A stretch of DNA of 64,000 nucleotides from Sinorhizobium mexicanum. GTDB taxonomy: Bacteria; Pseudomonadota; Alphaproteobacteria; Rhizobiales; Rhizobiaceae. Shown piece by piece: positions 47,914 through 56,307 of this stretch. How positions within the stretch are numbered: the first letter of the stretch is position 1; each line of letters starts with the position of its first letter. A program made the translations under genes and the position numbers. The DNA lies in contig NZ_CP041238.1 in the NCBI RefSeq assembly GCF_013488225.1, positions 1 to 64,000 of the forward strand, written 5' to 3'. The notes under the pieces were generated by a model. It was not told the origin of the DNA. It worked only from the letters and a program-made list of their open reading frames with translations, and ran no database searches.

Positions 47914-47949
47914 CGCGATATAAAGAAGTCTTTATATGTTTATATCGCG
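47914..47949 (-). promoter_or_regulatory. overlapping palindromes upstream of ahcY, candidate SAH/Met-cycle regulator operator
   Basis: ATATAAAGA-AG-TCTTTATAT (47918-47937) is a perfect inverted repeat with 9-bp arms. A second perfect repeat, CGCGATATAAA (47914-47924) and TTTATATCGCG (47939-47949), shares its left arm. ATATAAAG-type dyads are typical of ArsR-family methionine-cycle regulators in proteobacteria. It lies 131-166 bases upstream of the ahcY start. Confidence 0.65.
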
Positions 47950-47993
47950 AGAGAGCCGGCAACCGGCCTTCGGTCTGATCGCGGCGGACCGCG

Positions 47994-48287
47994 TCAAATT
48001 TCTTCGCCGAACTTGTCCCGCACCAAAGCGTCGACGGCGTTCAACGCCTCTTCCGCCTGGACGCCGCTGGCAGTCACGAAAACGGTGCAGCCGGTGCTGG
48101 CGGCGAGCATCATCAGGCCCATGATCGAGGTGCCGCCGACGGTCATGCCGTCCTTGGAGACGGTGATCTCGGCATCATAGGCTTCAACGGTCTGGACGAA
48201 TTTCGCCGACGCGCGTGCGTGCAGGCCGCGTTTGTTGATGATCAGGAGCTCCCGAGTCAGCGACATGTCCGGGCGATGGTCCATCAT
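47994..48287 (-). CDS. ptsH: phosphocarrier protein HPr
   Basis: A 97-residue HPr of the PTS. The phosphorylated histidine is His23 in NKRGLHARAS. The regulatory serine is Ser54 in GTSIMGLMML, the HprK target. The first residues MMDHRPD are an extension compared with typical HPr, and a start at 48266 (MSLTREL) is possible. The upstream start overlaps the EIIA stop by ATGA. It lies in the hprK-EIIA-HPr order seen in rhizobia. Confidence 0.93.
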   Translation of the reverse strand: MMDHRPDMSLTRELLIINKRGLHARASAKFVQTVEAYDAEITVSKDGMTVGGTSIMGLMMLAASTGCTVFVTASGVQAEEALNAVDALVRDKFGEEI

Positions 48288-48685
48288 TTTCCACTCAGCA
48301 CGCGGCTGGCGACATTGATGTATTTGCGCCCCGCCTCGGAGGCCTCGACGAGGGCCTTGTCCATGTCGCTTTCGCCGCGAACGCCGGCAAGCTTGATCAG
48401 CATCGGCAGATTGACGCCGGCGATCACCTCGACGCTGCCGCTGCGCATGACCGAGATGGCAAGGTTGGAGGGCGTGCCGCCGAACATGTCCGTCAGGATG
48501 ATGACGCCATTGCCCTCGTCCGCGCCCGCAACCGCATCGAGGATGTCCTGACGCCGCTGGTCCATGTCGTCCTCGGGCCCGATGCACACGGTCTCGATAG
48601 CTTTTTGCGGACCAACCACATGCTCCAACGCATGCCGAAACTCTTCCGCCAGCTTGCCATGGGTGACAAGCACAAGTCCGATCAT
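48284..48685 (-). CDS. manX: PTS EIIA component, mannose type
   Basis: A 133-residue EIIA-Man protein. The phosphorylated histidine is His9 in VTHGKL. The motif LTDMFGGTPSNLA is typical. No EIIB, EIIC or EIID gene is nearby, so it is likely a regulatory output of the nitrogen-type PTS and not a sugar transporter subunit. It overlaps HPr and lies 155 bases downstream of hprK. Confidence 0.93.
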   Translation of the reverse strand: MIGLVLVTHGKLAEEFRHALEHVVGPQKAIETVCIGPEDDMDQRRQDILDAVAGADEGNGVIILTDMFGGTPSNLAISVMRSGSVEVIAGVNLPMLIKLAGVRGESDMDKALVEASEAGRKYINVASRVLSGK

Positions 48686-48840
48686 GGGTATCTTTGCTCC
48701 AACTGCATAGCAACTCGTTGATGGTCAGATATCGCAATGCAGCAATTTCGTCCACCTGTTGGGGCGGCCATCTTGGCAAGGAAAAGGGGAAGTGCAAGCC
48801 AAAAATGCCGAAAAAGCAGCCTTTGTGCCCTTGGATAAGG

Positions 48841-49299
48841 CTAAAGTGCTAAATTTTTGGGTAGCAACGCGTGCAGTGCATCGAAAGGGGAAACGGGGTT
48901 TTCAACGGGAACGCGCAGCAGCGGCAGACTTCGCCCAATTTCTAGCTGCAACCGTTCGTTCTCGGGCGGCAGACGCGCGTCGCGGGACGGCCGGACCGGC
49001 ATGATCGCCCAGTCGAGAACGCAGGCCGAAACCGTTTCGACGGCCACGATGCCGCCGCCGCGGATCTCGATCAGGCCGCGAATGGATGGCGGGCACCGGG
49101 CGATGATCCGGTCGTTCTCAAGGCTGAGATCGACCCGGTCATCGGCGACGAGTGCCGCGAAACGTCCGCGGCGCCTCGCCTCGGAGATGCAGGAAAGCGC
49201 GAGCGCCGACTTGCCCGAGCCGGAAGCGCCGGTAATCAGAAATCCGGTCGTGCCGAGAACGATCGCCGTTGCATGGATATTGCAAACTGGCGCGGTCAC
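48841..49299 (-). CDS. hprK: short HPr kinase/phosphorylase
   Basis: A 152-residue HprK lacking the N-terminal domain of the roughly 310-residue Firmicutes enzyme. The catalytic core is intact: P-loop GASGSGKS (24-31), LVADDRVDL and the family motif RGLIEIRGGGIV. It phosphorylates HPr on the regulatory serine. Its start overlaps the chvG stop as ATGA, tying PTS regulation to the ChvG/ChvI two-component system. Confidence 0.94.
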   Translation of the reverse strand: MTAPVCNIHATAIVLGTTGFLITGASGSGKSALALSCISEARRRGRFAALVADDRVDLSLENDRIIARCPPSIRGLIEIRGGGIVAVETVSACVLDWAIMPVRPSRDARLPPENERLQLEIGRSLPLLRVPVENPVSPFDALHALLPKNLAL

Positions 49300-51095
49300 T
49301 GGTGCGGCTCGGCGGGCAGCGAGAGGGTGAAGCGGGCACCGGTCACGTGCCCGCCCTGGCCGACGATGTTTTCCGCCTTCAGCGTGCCGCCGTGCGCTTC
49401 GGCGATCTGGCGGGAAATCGAAAGGCCGAGGCCGGAATTCTGGCCGAAGTCCTCGCCCTCGGGCCGGTCGGTGTAGAATCGCTCGAAAATCCGGTCGATG
49501 TCCTCGGCCTGGATGCCTGGTCCGTTGTCCTCGATGTAGACGAGGCAGCGGGACCGCGACCGGGTCAGGCGCACGACGATGCGGCCATTCTGCTCGGGAA
49601 CGAAGGAGCGGGCGTTTTCGATGAGGTTCGTGACGATCTGGCCGATGCGCAACTCGTAGCCATTGACGACAAAGCTCGCCCGCGGATTGTCCTTGCGGTC
49701 GATGACGAAGTCGAGGAGGACTGGCTTCTTCTTGCTGCGGATCTGTCGGGAAATCTCGATGAGATCACCAAGCAGCTTCTCCAGATCGATTTTCTTGGCG
49801 TCGCTGCGCGCCAGTTCGGCATCGAGGCGCGAGGCGTCGGAAATATCGCTGATCAGCCGGTCGAGGCGGCGCACATCGTGCTGGATGACGTCGAGCAGCC
49901 GTTTTTTCGAGTCCTCGTTGCGCGCAAGCGGCAGGGTCTCGACGGCGCTGCGCAGCGACGTGAGCGGGTTCTTGAGCTCGTGGCTGACGTCGGCGGCAAA
50001 ATTTTCGATCGCCGCGATGCGGTCATAGAGCGCCGTCGTCATTTCCCGGAGCGCCACGGAGAGGTTGCCGATTTCGTCCTGGCGCGAGGAAAAGTCCGGG
50101 ATTTCCTCCCGTTCCTTCGCGCCGCCGCGGCGCACGCGAATGGCGGCGGCCGACAGCCTTCTCAGCGGATTGGCGATCGTCGACGACAGAAGCAGCGACA
50201 GGATGACGTTGACGAGGGCCGCAACGCCGAAGACGCGGATGATGGCGAGGCGCTCTGCGTGGACGATCTTGTCGATATCGCCCGCCTGCGTCGAAAGCAG
50301 GAGCACGCCAAGCACGGCGCGGAAACGCTGCACAGGCACCGCGACCGAAACGATGAGCTCGCCCTTCTCCGTTACCCGCACGACCGCTCCGCGCACACCG
50401 GTCAGTGCATTCATGACCTCCGGGTAGATCGAACCGTTGCCGCCCGGCGGCTCCTTGTAGAGCGGCAGGTCGCCCGGCTGCAGCAGCCGGTTGAGCCACA
50501 CGCTGAGCTTGTCGGCGATGCCGGTCGTTTCCGGATCGACCGGCGGCAGATCGAAGCGCAGCACCTGGCCGCCGCTATAGAGGTGGCGGGAGTCGAGCAG
50601 GAGATCGGCATCGGCGTCGAAGAGGCGGGCGCGCGTCCGCGTCGGCGAAATCAGGCGTCTCAGGACTGGCGCTACACGCTCCTGGATGATCGGAAACTCG
50701 AGGTCCTCGTCGCTCGGCAGCGGAGTGATGCTTTCGCCGGCCTGGAGTTCGAGCAGCTTTTCCGGATCGATGGTGATCGAGTTGGTATCGACCGAGGCGG
50801 AGGCGGAAATTGCCCCGGCGATGATCTCGCCCTGTGTGAGGAGGCTTTCCACCCTGGCGTCGATCAGACCCTCGCGGAACTGGTTGAGATACATGATGCC
50901 GCCGACGAGCACCACGAGCGCGACGAGGTTGAAGAAGACGATGCGGCGGGTGAGGCTCGAAAAGACGGCATTGCCGAACAGGCGTCGGATCAGGGTGAAG
51001 GGATGCGCCCACCGGCGCTGGCTGCGCGCCGATGCCCGCCCTTCGATATCCTCGAGATCGCCCTGCAAGACTTCTACCAAGTCTCCTGCTCCCAC
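49296..51095 (-). CDS. chvG: two-component sensor kinase ChvG (ExoS)
   Basis: ChvG/ExoS is the inner-membrane sensor that, with ChvI, controls succinoglycan, motility and envelope genes in rhizobia. The roughly 599-residue protein has two membrane segments around a long periplasmic sensor, a HAMP-like linker, the phosphoacceptor motif SHELKNPL and HATPase motifs (NLIENARSF, DNGPGIQAED, GLGLSISRQI). The start is uncertain: GTG 51095 or TTG 51080. Extension further upstream runs through an intergenic repeat. It overlaps hprK. Confidence 0.92.
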   Translation of the reverse strand: MGAGDLVEVLQGDLEDIEGRASARSQRRWAHPFTLIRRLFGNAVFSSLTRRIVFFNLVALVVLVGGIMYLNQFREGLIDARVESLLTQGEIIAGAISASASVDTNSITIDPEKLLELQAGESITPLPSDEDLEFPIIQERVAPVLRRLISPTRTRARLFDADADLLLDSRHLYSGGQVLRFDLPPVDPETTGIADKLSVWLNRLLQPGDLPLYKEPPGGNGSIYPEVMNALTGVRGAVVRVTEKGELIVSVAVPVQRFRAVLGVLLLSTQAGDIDKIVHAERLAIIRVFGVAALVNVILSLLLSSTIANPLRRLSAAAIRVRRGGAKEREEIPDFSSRQDEIGNLSVALREMTTALYDRIAAIENFAADVSHELKNPLTSLRSAVETLPLARNEDSKKRLLDVIQHDVRRLDRLISDISDASRLDAELARSDAKKIDLEKLLGDLIEISRQIRSKKKPVLLDFVIDRKDNPRASFVVNGYELRIGQIVTNLIENARSFVPEQNGRIVVRLTRSRSRCLVYIEDNGPGIQAEDIDRIFERFYTDRPEGEDFGQNSGLGLSISRQIAEAHGGTLKAENIVGQGGHVTGARFTLSLPAEPHQ

Positions 51096-51393
51096 GACGA
51101 AATTTCGTCGCCTTCCTTTCCTTGCAGCGCCGCGCGTCTTATCCGGCGCGCAAAGGACGCTGCAGCATTTTGAATTGCTGCATGTTTTATCCTTAAATCG
51201 GCTAGGATCTAAGGATACATGCAGTAGCGCCGGCACATCGCATCGATCTATCTGATCCCGGCTCGTGCGCGCCGGCCCGGCTCTTGTCCCATGGATGCGA
51301 CATGCCCGACGCGGGCTGCCGCTCCCGCATCGCCGTTACGCCATTTCTGCATGATCCACAATCGCCGCCGTGGCAAGCGTGGAGCGCCGGTCG
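51096..51393. repeat. composite palindromic repeat between chvI and chvG
   Basis: A reverse copy of the ACAGCG family lies at 51121-51165. A hairpin follows at 51178-51228 with CTGCATG/CATGCAG ends and inner ATCCTTA/TAAGGAT. The remaining 160 bases show no gene and may hold a chvG promoter. Confidence 0.7.
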
Positions 51394-52119
51394 TCAGGCC
51401 GTCTCGCGAAAACGATAGCCGACGCCGTAGAGCGTTTCGATCATGTCGAAGTCGTTGTCGACCATCTTGAACTTCTTGCGAAGCCGCTTGATGTGGCTGT
51501 CGATCGTGCGGTCATCCACATAGACCTGCTCATCATAGGCGGCATCCATCAATGCGTCACGACTCTTCACCACGCCCGGACGCTGCGCCAGCGAGTGCAG
51601 GATGAGAAATTCGGTGACCGTCAGCGTGACCGACTCGTTCTTCCAGGTGCAGGTGTGGCGCTCCTGATCCATCACGAGCTGGCCACGTTCCAGCGAACGG
51701 GACGGCGCGTCGGAAGGCTTTGCCGTGCCGATGGCGCCGACCGCGGCAAGGTCTCGGTTCGGGGCGCGACGCAGGATCGCCTTGACGCGCTCGACCAGCA
51801 GGCGCTGGGAGAAAGGCTTGGTGATGAAGTCGTCGGCACCCATCTTGAGGCCGAAGAGCTCATCGATCTCCTCGTCCTTGGAGGTCAGAAAAATCACCGG
51901 CAGATCGGACTTCTGCCTGAGCCGGCGCAACAGTTCCATGCCGTCCATACGCGGCATCTTGATGTCGAAGATCGCGAGCTGTGGCGGACGCGCGAGCAGG
52001 CCTTCGAGTGCCGATGCACCGTCGGTGTAGGTTTCGACCTTGTAGCCCTCGGCTTCCAGCGCGATGGACACGGACGTCAGGATATTGCGGTCGTCATCGA
52101 CAAGCGCGATGGTCTGCAT
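51394..52119 (-). CDS. chvI: two-component response regulator ChvI
   Basis: An OmpR-family regulator of 241 residues. The receiver domain starts [11 protein letters not shown], with the phosphorylated Asp52 in FDIKMP and the conserved Lys in PFSQR. The C-terminal winged helix has [13 protein letters not shown] and [19 protein letters not shown] 52119 is chosen because CGGAG lies about 12 bases upstream; a TTG at 52128 would sit on that site. It is upstream of chvG on the same strand and divergent from pckA. Confidence 0.95.
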   Translation of the reverse strand: MQTIALVDDDRNILTSVSIALEAEGYKVETYTDGASALEGLLARPPQLAIFDIKMPRMDGMELLRRLRQKSDLPVIFLTSKDEEIDELFGLKMGADDFITKPFSQRLLVERVKAILRRAPNRDLAAVGAIGTAKPSDAPSRSLERGQLVMDQERHTCTWKNESVTLTVTEFLILHSLAQRPGVVKSRDALMDAAYDEQVYVDDRTIDSHIKRLRKKFKMVDNDFDMIETLYGVGYRFRETA

Positions 52120-52449
52120 CGTATTCAACTCCGTCTCTTGAGGTCCGTTGGCCAGACCCGCTCCAAGAATCGCGGCAACCGCGAGTCACCGGCGTTACTT
52201 GAGTATAAAGGTGGAACAAATTGTGGCGAAGCGCAAAAGCGCCGCCTGCCAATCGTCTCGGGATTGGCCGACAAATGTGTCTCGCAGAAGCATAATTCAA
52301 CCGATTAAAAAATACACATTTTTCTTTAAATCGATTAATATACTGATATCATTATTGTTTTAGGAGTCGATGTCTTGTCTTCGATCAACCTTGTCGGTAT
52401 GTTCCGACGACATTCCCCACCAATGGCCAATGACAAAGGAAGCTTGACC
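52120..52449. promoter_or_regulatory. divergent control region of chvI and pckA
   Basis: The 330-base region is markedly AT-rich from 52290 to 52365, unlike its surroundings. It contains the dyad AATCGATT at 52329-52336, with partial symmetry outside it (TTTAAATCGATTAATA). A central CG dyad of this kind is typical of LacI-family operators. pckA in S. meliloti is known to be controlled by the LacI-family regulator PckR. No gene is seen. Confidence 0.55.
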
Positions 52450-54060
52450 ATGGAGCAACTCGGCACCCGCAATCCCTCGAACGGACTGGAAACAATCGGT
52501 TTTTCGGACCTGGCTTTCGTCCGCTACAATCTCGAGGCAGCGGAGCTTTACGAGGACGCCATTCGCCGGGGCGAGGCTCAAGTGACGGCGCACGGCGCCC
52601 TTTGCGCCCGCACCGGGCAGCACACCGGCCGCTCCCCCAAGGACAAGTTCGTCGTCCGCGACGCGGCGACCGCTGACCAGATCTGGTGGGACAACAACAA
52701 TGCGATCTCGCCCGAAAACTTCGAACGCCTGCGCCAGGACATGGTTGCTCACGCCAAGGGCAAGTCGCTTTACGTGCAGGATCTCATCGGTGGCGCCGAT
52801 CCGGCCCATGCTTTGCCGACGCGCGTCGTCACGGAACTCGCATGGCATTCGCTGTTCATCCGCAATCTCTTGATTCGTCCGGCACGCGAGGCGCTTGCAG
52901 CCTTCGAGCCGAAGCTGACGATCATCGACTTGCCGAGCTTCAGGGCGGATCCGGAGCGTCATGGTTGCCGTAGCGAAGCGGTGATCGCTTGCGACCTGAC
53001 GAACGGCCTCGTCCTGATCGGCGGCACCTCCTATGCCGGCGAAATGAAGAAGTCGGTCTTCACGGTGCTCAACTATCTCCTGCCGAAAAAGGCCGTCATG
53101 CCGATGCATTGCTCGGCCAATGTCGGCCCCGCTGGCGATACGGCGATCTTCTTCGGTCTGTCCGGTACCGGCAAGACGACGCTTTCGGCCGATTCCACCC
53201 GCACGCTCATCGGCGACGACGAGCACGGATGGGGCGAGGACGGCGTCTTCAATTTCGAGGGCGGCTGCTACGCCAAGGCGATCAAGCTTTCGGCCGCCGC
53301 CGAGCCGGAGATCTACGCCACCACCCGGCGCTTCGGCACCGTCATGGAGAACGTCGTGCTCGATCAGCGCCGCGTGCCTGACTTCGACGACGGTTCGCTG
53401 ACGGAAAACACCCGTATCGCCTATCCGCTGGACTTCATTCCAAATGCCAGCGAAACGGGGACCGCGCCGCAGCCGCGCACCGTCATCATGCTGACGGCGG
53501 ACGCCTTCGGCGTCATGCCGCCAATCGCCAGGCTGACACCGGAACAGGCGATGTATCACTTCCTGTCCGGCTACACGGCCAAGGTCGCCGGAACGGAAAA
53601 GGGCGTGACCGAACCCGAGGCGACCTTCTCGACCTGCTTCGGCGCTCCGTTCATGCCTCGCCATCCGTCGGAATACGGCAATCTGCTCAAGGACCTCATT
53701 GCCAAGAACGGCGTTACCTGCTGGCTGGTCAATACCGGCTGGACCAGCGGCGCTTACGGCACGGGGCACCGCATGCCGATCAAGGTGACGCGTGCGTTGC
53801 TTTCGGCGGCACTCGACGGCTCGCTCAACGATGCGACGTTCCGCACCGACGTGAACTTCGGCTTTGCCGTGCCGGTGTCGGTACCGGGCGTTAACGACGG
53901 CATTCTCGACCCGCGGTCGACGTGGGCGGACGGCGTTGCCTATGACGCGCAGGCGCGCCGCCTGATCGACATGTTCATCGCCAACTTTGCCAAGTTCGAA
54001 AGCCATGTCGACGGCAGCGTGCGCGACGCGGCTCCGGGAGCGAAGGTCGCTGCCGAATAA
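52450..54060 (+). CDS. pckA: phosphoenolpyruvate carboxykinase (ATP)
   Basis: PckA converts oxaloacetate plus ATP to PEP, the entry to gluconeogenesis needed for growth on dicarboxylates. The 536-residue protein has [14 protein letters not shown] near residue 50, the ATP loop [11 protein letters not shown], the metal site HCSANVG and the [10 protein letters not shown] segment. ATG 52450 is preceded by AAAGGAAG. Its length equals that of S. meliloti PckA. It ends in a strong terminator. Confidence 0.97.
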   Translation: MEQLGTRNPSNGLETIGFSDLAFVRYNLEAAELYEDAIRRGEAQVTAHGALCARTGQHTGRSPKDKFVVRDAATADQIWWDNNNAISPENFERLRQDMVAHAKGKSLYVQDLIGGADPAHALPTRVVTELAWHSLFIRNLLIRPAREALAAFEPKLTIIDLPSFRADPERHGCRSEAVIACDLTNGLVLIGGTSYAGEMKKSVFTVLNYLLPKKAVMPMHCSANVGPAGDTAIFFGLSGTGKTTLSADSTRTLIGDDEHGWGEDGVFNFEGGCYAKAIKLSAAAEPEIYATTRRFGTVMENVVLDQRRVPDFDDGSLTENTRIAYPLDFIPNASETGTAPQPRTVIMLTADAFGVMPPIARLTPEQAMYHFLSGYTAKVAGTEKGVTEPEATFSTCFGAPFMPRHPSEYGNLLKDLIAKNGVTCWLVNTGWTSGAYGTGHRMPIKVTRALLSAALDGSLNDATFRTDVNFGFAVPVSVPGVNDGILDPRSTWADGVAYDAQARRLIDMFIANFAKFESHVDGSVRDAAPGAKVAAE

Positions 54061-54074
54061 AGATCGCTGGCTAT

Positions 54075-54090
54075 GATTCACGTGAAACCC
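54075..54090. promoter_or_regulatory. second parS-like sequence
   Basis: TGATTCACGTGAAACC matches the parS consensus at 14 of 16 positions and repeats the first 15 bases of the site at 1853-1868 exactly. It overlaps the left arm of the pckA terminator. Confidence 0.4.
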
Positions 54091-54114
54091 GGTCCGTTTG
54101 GGCCGGGTTTTCGC
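54085..54114 (+). terminator. pckA terminator
   Basis: The arms AAACCCGGTCC and GGGCCGGGTTT form an 11-bp stem with one G-T pair and a GTTT loop, followed by TTTCG. Confidence 0.85.
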
Positions 54115-54159
54115 GTTTTAACCCTGATTGTTTTCAAATGCTTCGCGATAGCTGCTTTT

Positions 54160-54276
54160 CGGTACGCAATTCCCAGCGGAAAACCGCTGCACACTTTTCC
54201 TGGAACTGCTGACCACGGTGATTTCCGGATTGATTCGATCCAAAATCATGAACGTGATCGATTCTGATGAGTTAGA
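54160..54276. repeat. rhizobial mosaic repeat (CAATTCC part and GATCCAAAATCAT part)
   Basis: The part 54160-54215 is a relative of the repeat at 4141-4198. The part 54237-54276, starting GATCCAAAATCATG and ending AGTTAGA, is nearly identical to 57663-57703. The whole lies between pckA and arfB with no gene in it. Confidence 0.65.
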
Positions 54277-54338
54277 CAGGGGAACGGGCAACCGCCTGCG
54301 CCGGCCCACGGCAGCAGGACGATCGAAACGGAGCAAAC

Positions 54339-54773
54339 ATGGCCAGCGATCCGCTTTACATCAACGACCGCATCGTCATTGCCGGCTGGGAATTGACGGA
54401 GCAGTTCGTGCTGGCCGGCGGACCGGGCGGACAAAACGTCAACAAGGTGTCGACGGCGGTCCAGCTCTTCTTCGACATCCAGACGTCGCCGTCGCTGCCG
54501 GACCGCGTCAAGGCGAATGCGTTGAGACTTGCCGGCCGCCGTGTTTCCAAGGACGGCGTGTTGATGATCGAGGCCAATCGGTTTCGCAGCCAGGAGCGCA
54601 ATCGCGAGGATGCCCGCGAGCGGCTGAAGGAACTGATCCTGAAGGCGGCCGAGCCGCCGCCACCACCGCGCAAGAAAACGAAGCCGACCCGCGGTTCGAT
54701 CGAGCGGCGACTGAAGGAGAAATCCGGCCGCGCCGAAATCAAGAAACTCCGCGGCCGGCCCGGTGGCGAGTGA
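54339..54773 (+). CDS. arfB: alternative ribosome-rescue factor ArfB (YaeJ)
   Basis: A 144-residue stand-alone RF1-like peptidyl-tRNA hydrolase that frees stalled ribosomes. The GGQ motif is in GGPGGQNVNKVSTAV. The basic C-terminal tail, rich in Arg and Lys (RKKTKPTRGSIERRLKEKSGRAEIKKLRGR), is the part that enters the empty mRNA channel. Length fits ArfB and excludes full-length RF1/RF2. Confidence 0.94.
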   Translation: MASDPLYINDRIVIAGWELTEQFVLAGGPGGQNVNKVSTAVQLFFDIQTSPSLPDRVKANALRLAGRRVSKDGVLMIEANRFRSQERNREDARERLKELILKAAEPPPPPRKKTKPTRGSIERRLKEKSGRAEIKKLRGRPGGE

Positions 54774-54913
54774 GGGAATCCGGACTGCGTGCGTGCGCCG
54801 GAAACCGCGCCCGCGTCTCTCCGCACGGCCGAACGAATCTTTCGGCCGCTCCCTTGAACTTTCGCCGGTGCCGCCCTCTTTTATCCGGGGGCATCTGCGA
54901 AGAGGAGGCAACC

Positions 54914-55387
54914 ATGGGTTTGTTCAGCTTTATCAAGAATGCCGGCAAGAAGCTCGGGATCGGTGGTGACGACACACCGCCGGATGCCGACAGTGTCCAG
55001 AAGGAGCTTGCCTCGCATGACCTCGGCACCAAGGACGTAGAGGTCGAAGTCGTGGACGACAAGGTTGTCCTCAAGGGCGTCGTGAAGGATCAGTCGACGT
55101 TCGAAAAGGCCGTCGTCGCCGTCGGCAACACGCTCGGCGTGTCGGCCGTCGAAGCGTCCGATCTCAAGGTCGCGGATGCAGGCGCTGCGCCCGCACCGGC
55201 CAAGGCGCCCGTCTTCTACACGGTGAAGAAGGGCGACAATCTCTGGAAAATCGCCGAGGCGCAGTACGGCAAGGGCAAAGGCGCCAAACACACACTGATC
55301 TTCGAAGCGAACAAGCCGATGCTGAAAGATCCCGACAAGATCTACCCGGGACAGGTGCTGCGCATTCCGGATCTTAATGCCGGCTGA
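54914..55387 (+). CDS. BON and LysM domain protein (YgaU/Kbp-like)
   Basis: A 157-residue protein. After a short basic N-terminus (FIKNAGKKLGIG) comes a BON domain at about residues 25-85. A C-terminal LysM domain begins at YTVKKGDNLWKIAEAQYGKG and ends PGQVLRIPDL. There is no signal peptide. The layout equals E. coli Kbp (YgaU), a potassium-binding cytoplasmic protein. ATG 54914 has GAGGAGG upstream. A role in potassium sensing is inferred. Confidence 0.9.
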   Translation: MGLFSFIKNAGKKLGIGGDDTPPDADSVQKELASHDLGTKDVEVEVVDDKVVLKGVVKDQSTFEKAVVAVGNTLGVSAVEASDLKVADAGAAPAPAKAPVFYTVKKGDNLWKIAEAQYGKGKGAKHTLIFEANKPMLKDPDKIYPGQVLRIPDLNAG

Positions 55388-55454
55388 ACGACGGTATTTC
55401 GGGTGGCGACCGGGTCGCGCGAAGACTATACCGCCTGACTTCGGGTTTGATGAC

Positions 55455-55500
55455 CTACGGCGCCACGCGTCTTGTCATACGTGCAAAGGACGCTGTAGCA
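55455..55500. repeat. palindromic intergenic repeat upstream of alkB
   Basis: A reverse copy of the ACAGCG family, with GTGCAAAGGACGCTGTAG on the right arm. It lies directly before the alkB region. Confidence 0.72.
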
Positions 55501-55554
55501 TTGTGAATGCAACAGGGCCCGTCGATCGTCGCAGCGGATGACGGGACACACGCG

Positions 55555-56166
55555 ATGCAGGTGCTGCCAAAGGGAATAAGACACATTCCGGGATTCCTCG
55601 ACCGCTCCCACCAGGAGGAACTGGTCGAGGCCATCCGTCTCGTCGTTGCGGAGGCGCCGCTCTTCGTGCCGGAAATGCCGAAGACCGGAAAGCCGATGTC
55701 GGTGCGCATGACCAATTGCGGTCCGCTCGGCTGGGTCACCGATCGCGAACGGGGCTATCGCTATCAGGCGGAGCATCCGCTGACGGGCAAGCCCTGGCCG
55801 GCAATGCCCGCGGCGCTCACCGATATCTGGCACGCGGTTTCGGCGAGCGACAAGGAGCCGGAGGCCTGCCTCGTCAACTTCTATTCCGCGGACGCGCGCA
55901 TGGGTCTGCATCAGGACAGGGACGAACGGGACCTCGAGACGGCTGTCGTTTCGATCTCGCTCGGCGATACCTGCCTCTTCCGTGTCGGCGGCCGGGAGCG
56001 CAGCGGGCAGACGATCTCATTCAAGCTTGCGAGCGGCGATGTCGTCGTGCTCGGCGGCGAAGGCAGGCTCGCCTTCCACGGCGTCGATCGCATCTATCCG
56101 AACACCTCGACGCTGCTGAAGAACGGCGGCCGCGTCAATCTCACCTTGCGCCGGGTCAATCCTTAG
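55555..56166 (+). CDS. alkB: alkylated DNA repair dioxygenase AlkB
   Basis: A 203-residue Fe(II)/2-oxoglutarate dioxygenase that oxidatively removes methyl groups from 1-methyladenine and 3-methylcytosine. The iron ligands are seen in MGLHQDRDERD and the downstream histidine in AFHGVDRI. The C-terminal RVNLTLRR gives the 2-oxoglutarate-binding arginines. ATG 55555 gives the normal length; ATG 55507 would add 16 residues and abuts the repeat, so I do not favour it. Confidence 0.92.
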   Translation: MQVLPKGIRHIPGFLDRSHQEELVEAIRLVVAEAPLFVPEMPKTGKPMSVRMTNCGPLGWVTDRERGYRYQAEHPLTGKPWPAMPAALTDIWHAVSASDKEPEACLVNFYSADARMGLHQDRDERDLETAVVSISLGDTCLFRVGGRERSGQTISFKLASGDVVVLGGEGRLAFHGVDRIYPNTSTLLKNGGRVNLTLRRVNP

Positions 56167-56168
56167 CG

Positions 56169-56270
56169 CATCGGCCCGAAAATCGGAATCGATTTTCGGA
56201 AAACACGATGCGTAGATTCGAAGACTTACAGCGTCCTTTGAGCGTCCTGAAGGACGCACGGCGCTGTAGA
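56169..56270. repeat. palindrome plus forward ACAGCG repeat after alkB
   Basis: The first part, 56166-56214, is a hairpin of CGCATCG/CGATGCG ends and CCGAAAATCG/CGATTTTCGG inner arms. The second part, 56226-56270, is a forward copy of the ACAGCG...CGCTGT family with CCTTTG on the left arm. They lie between convergent alkB and coaA. Confidence 0.75.
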
Positions 56271-56307
56271 AATGAGGGCAGGGGAGCGCGCGCGAGCGGT
56301 GCCCGCT

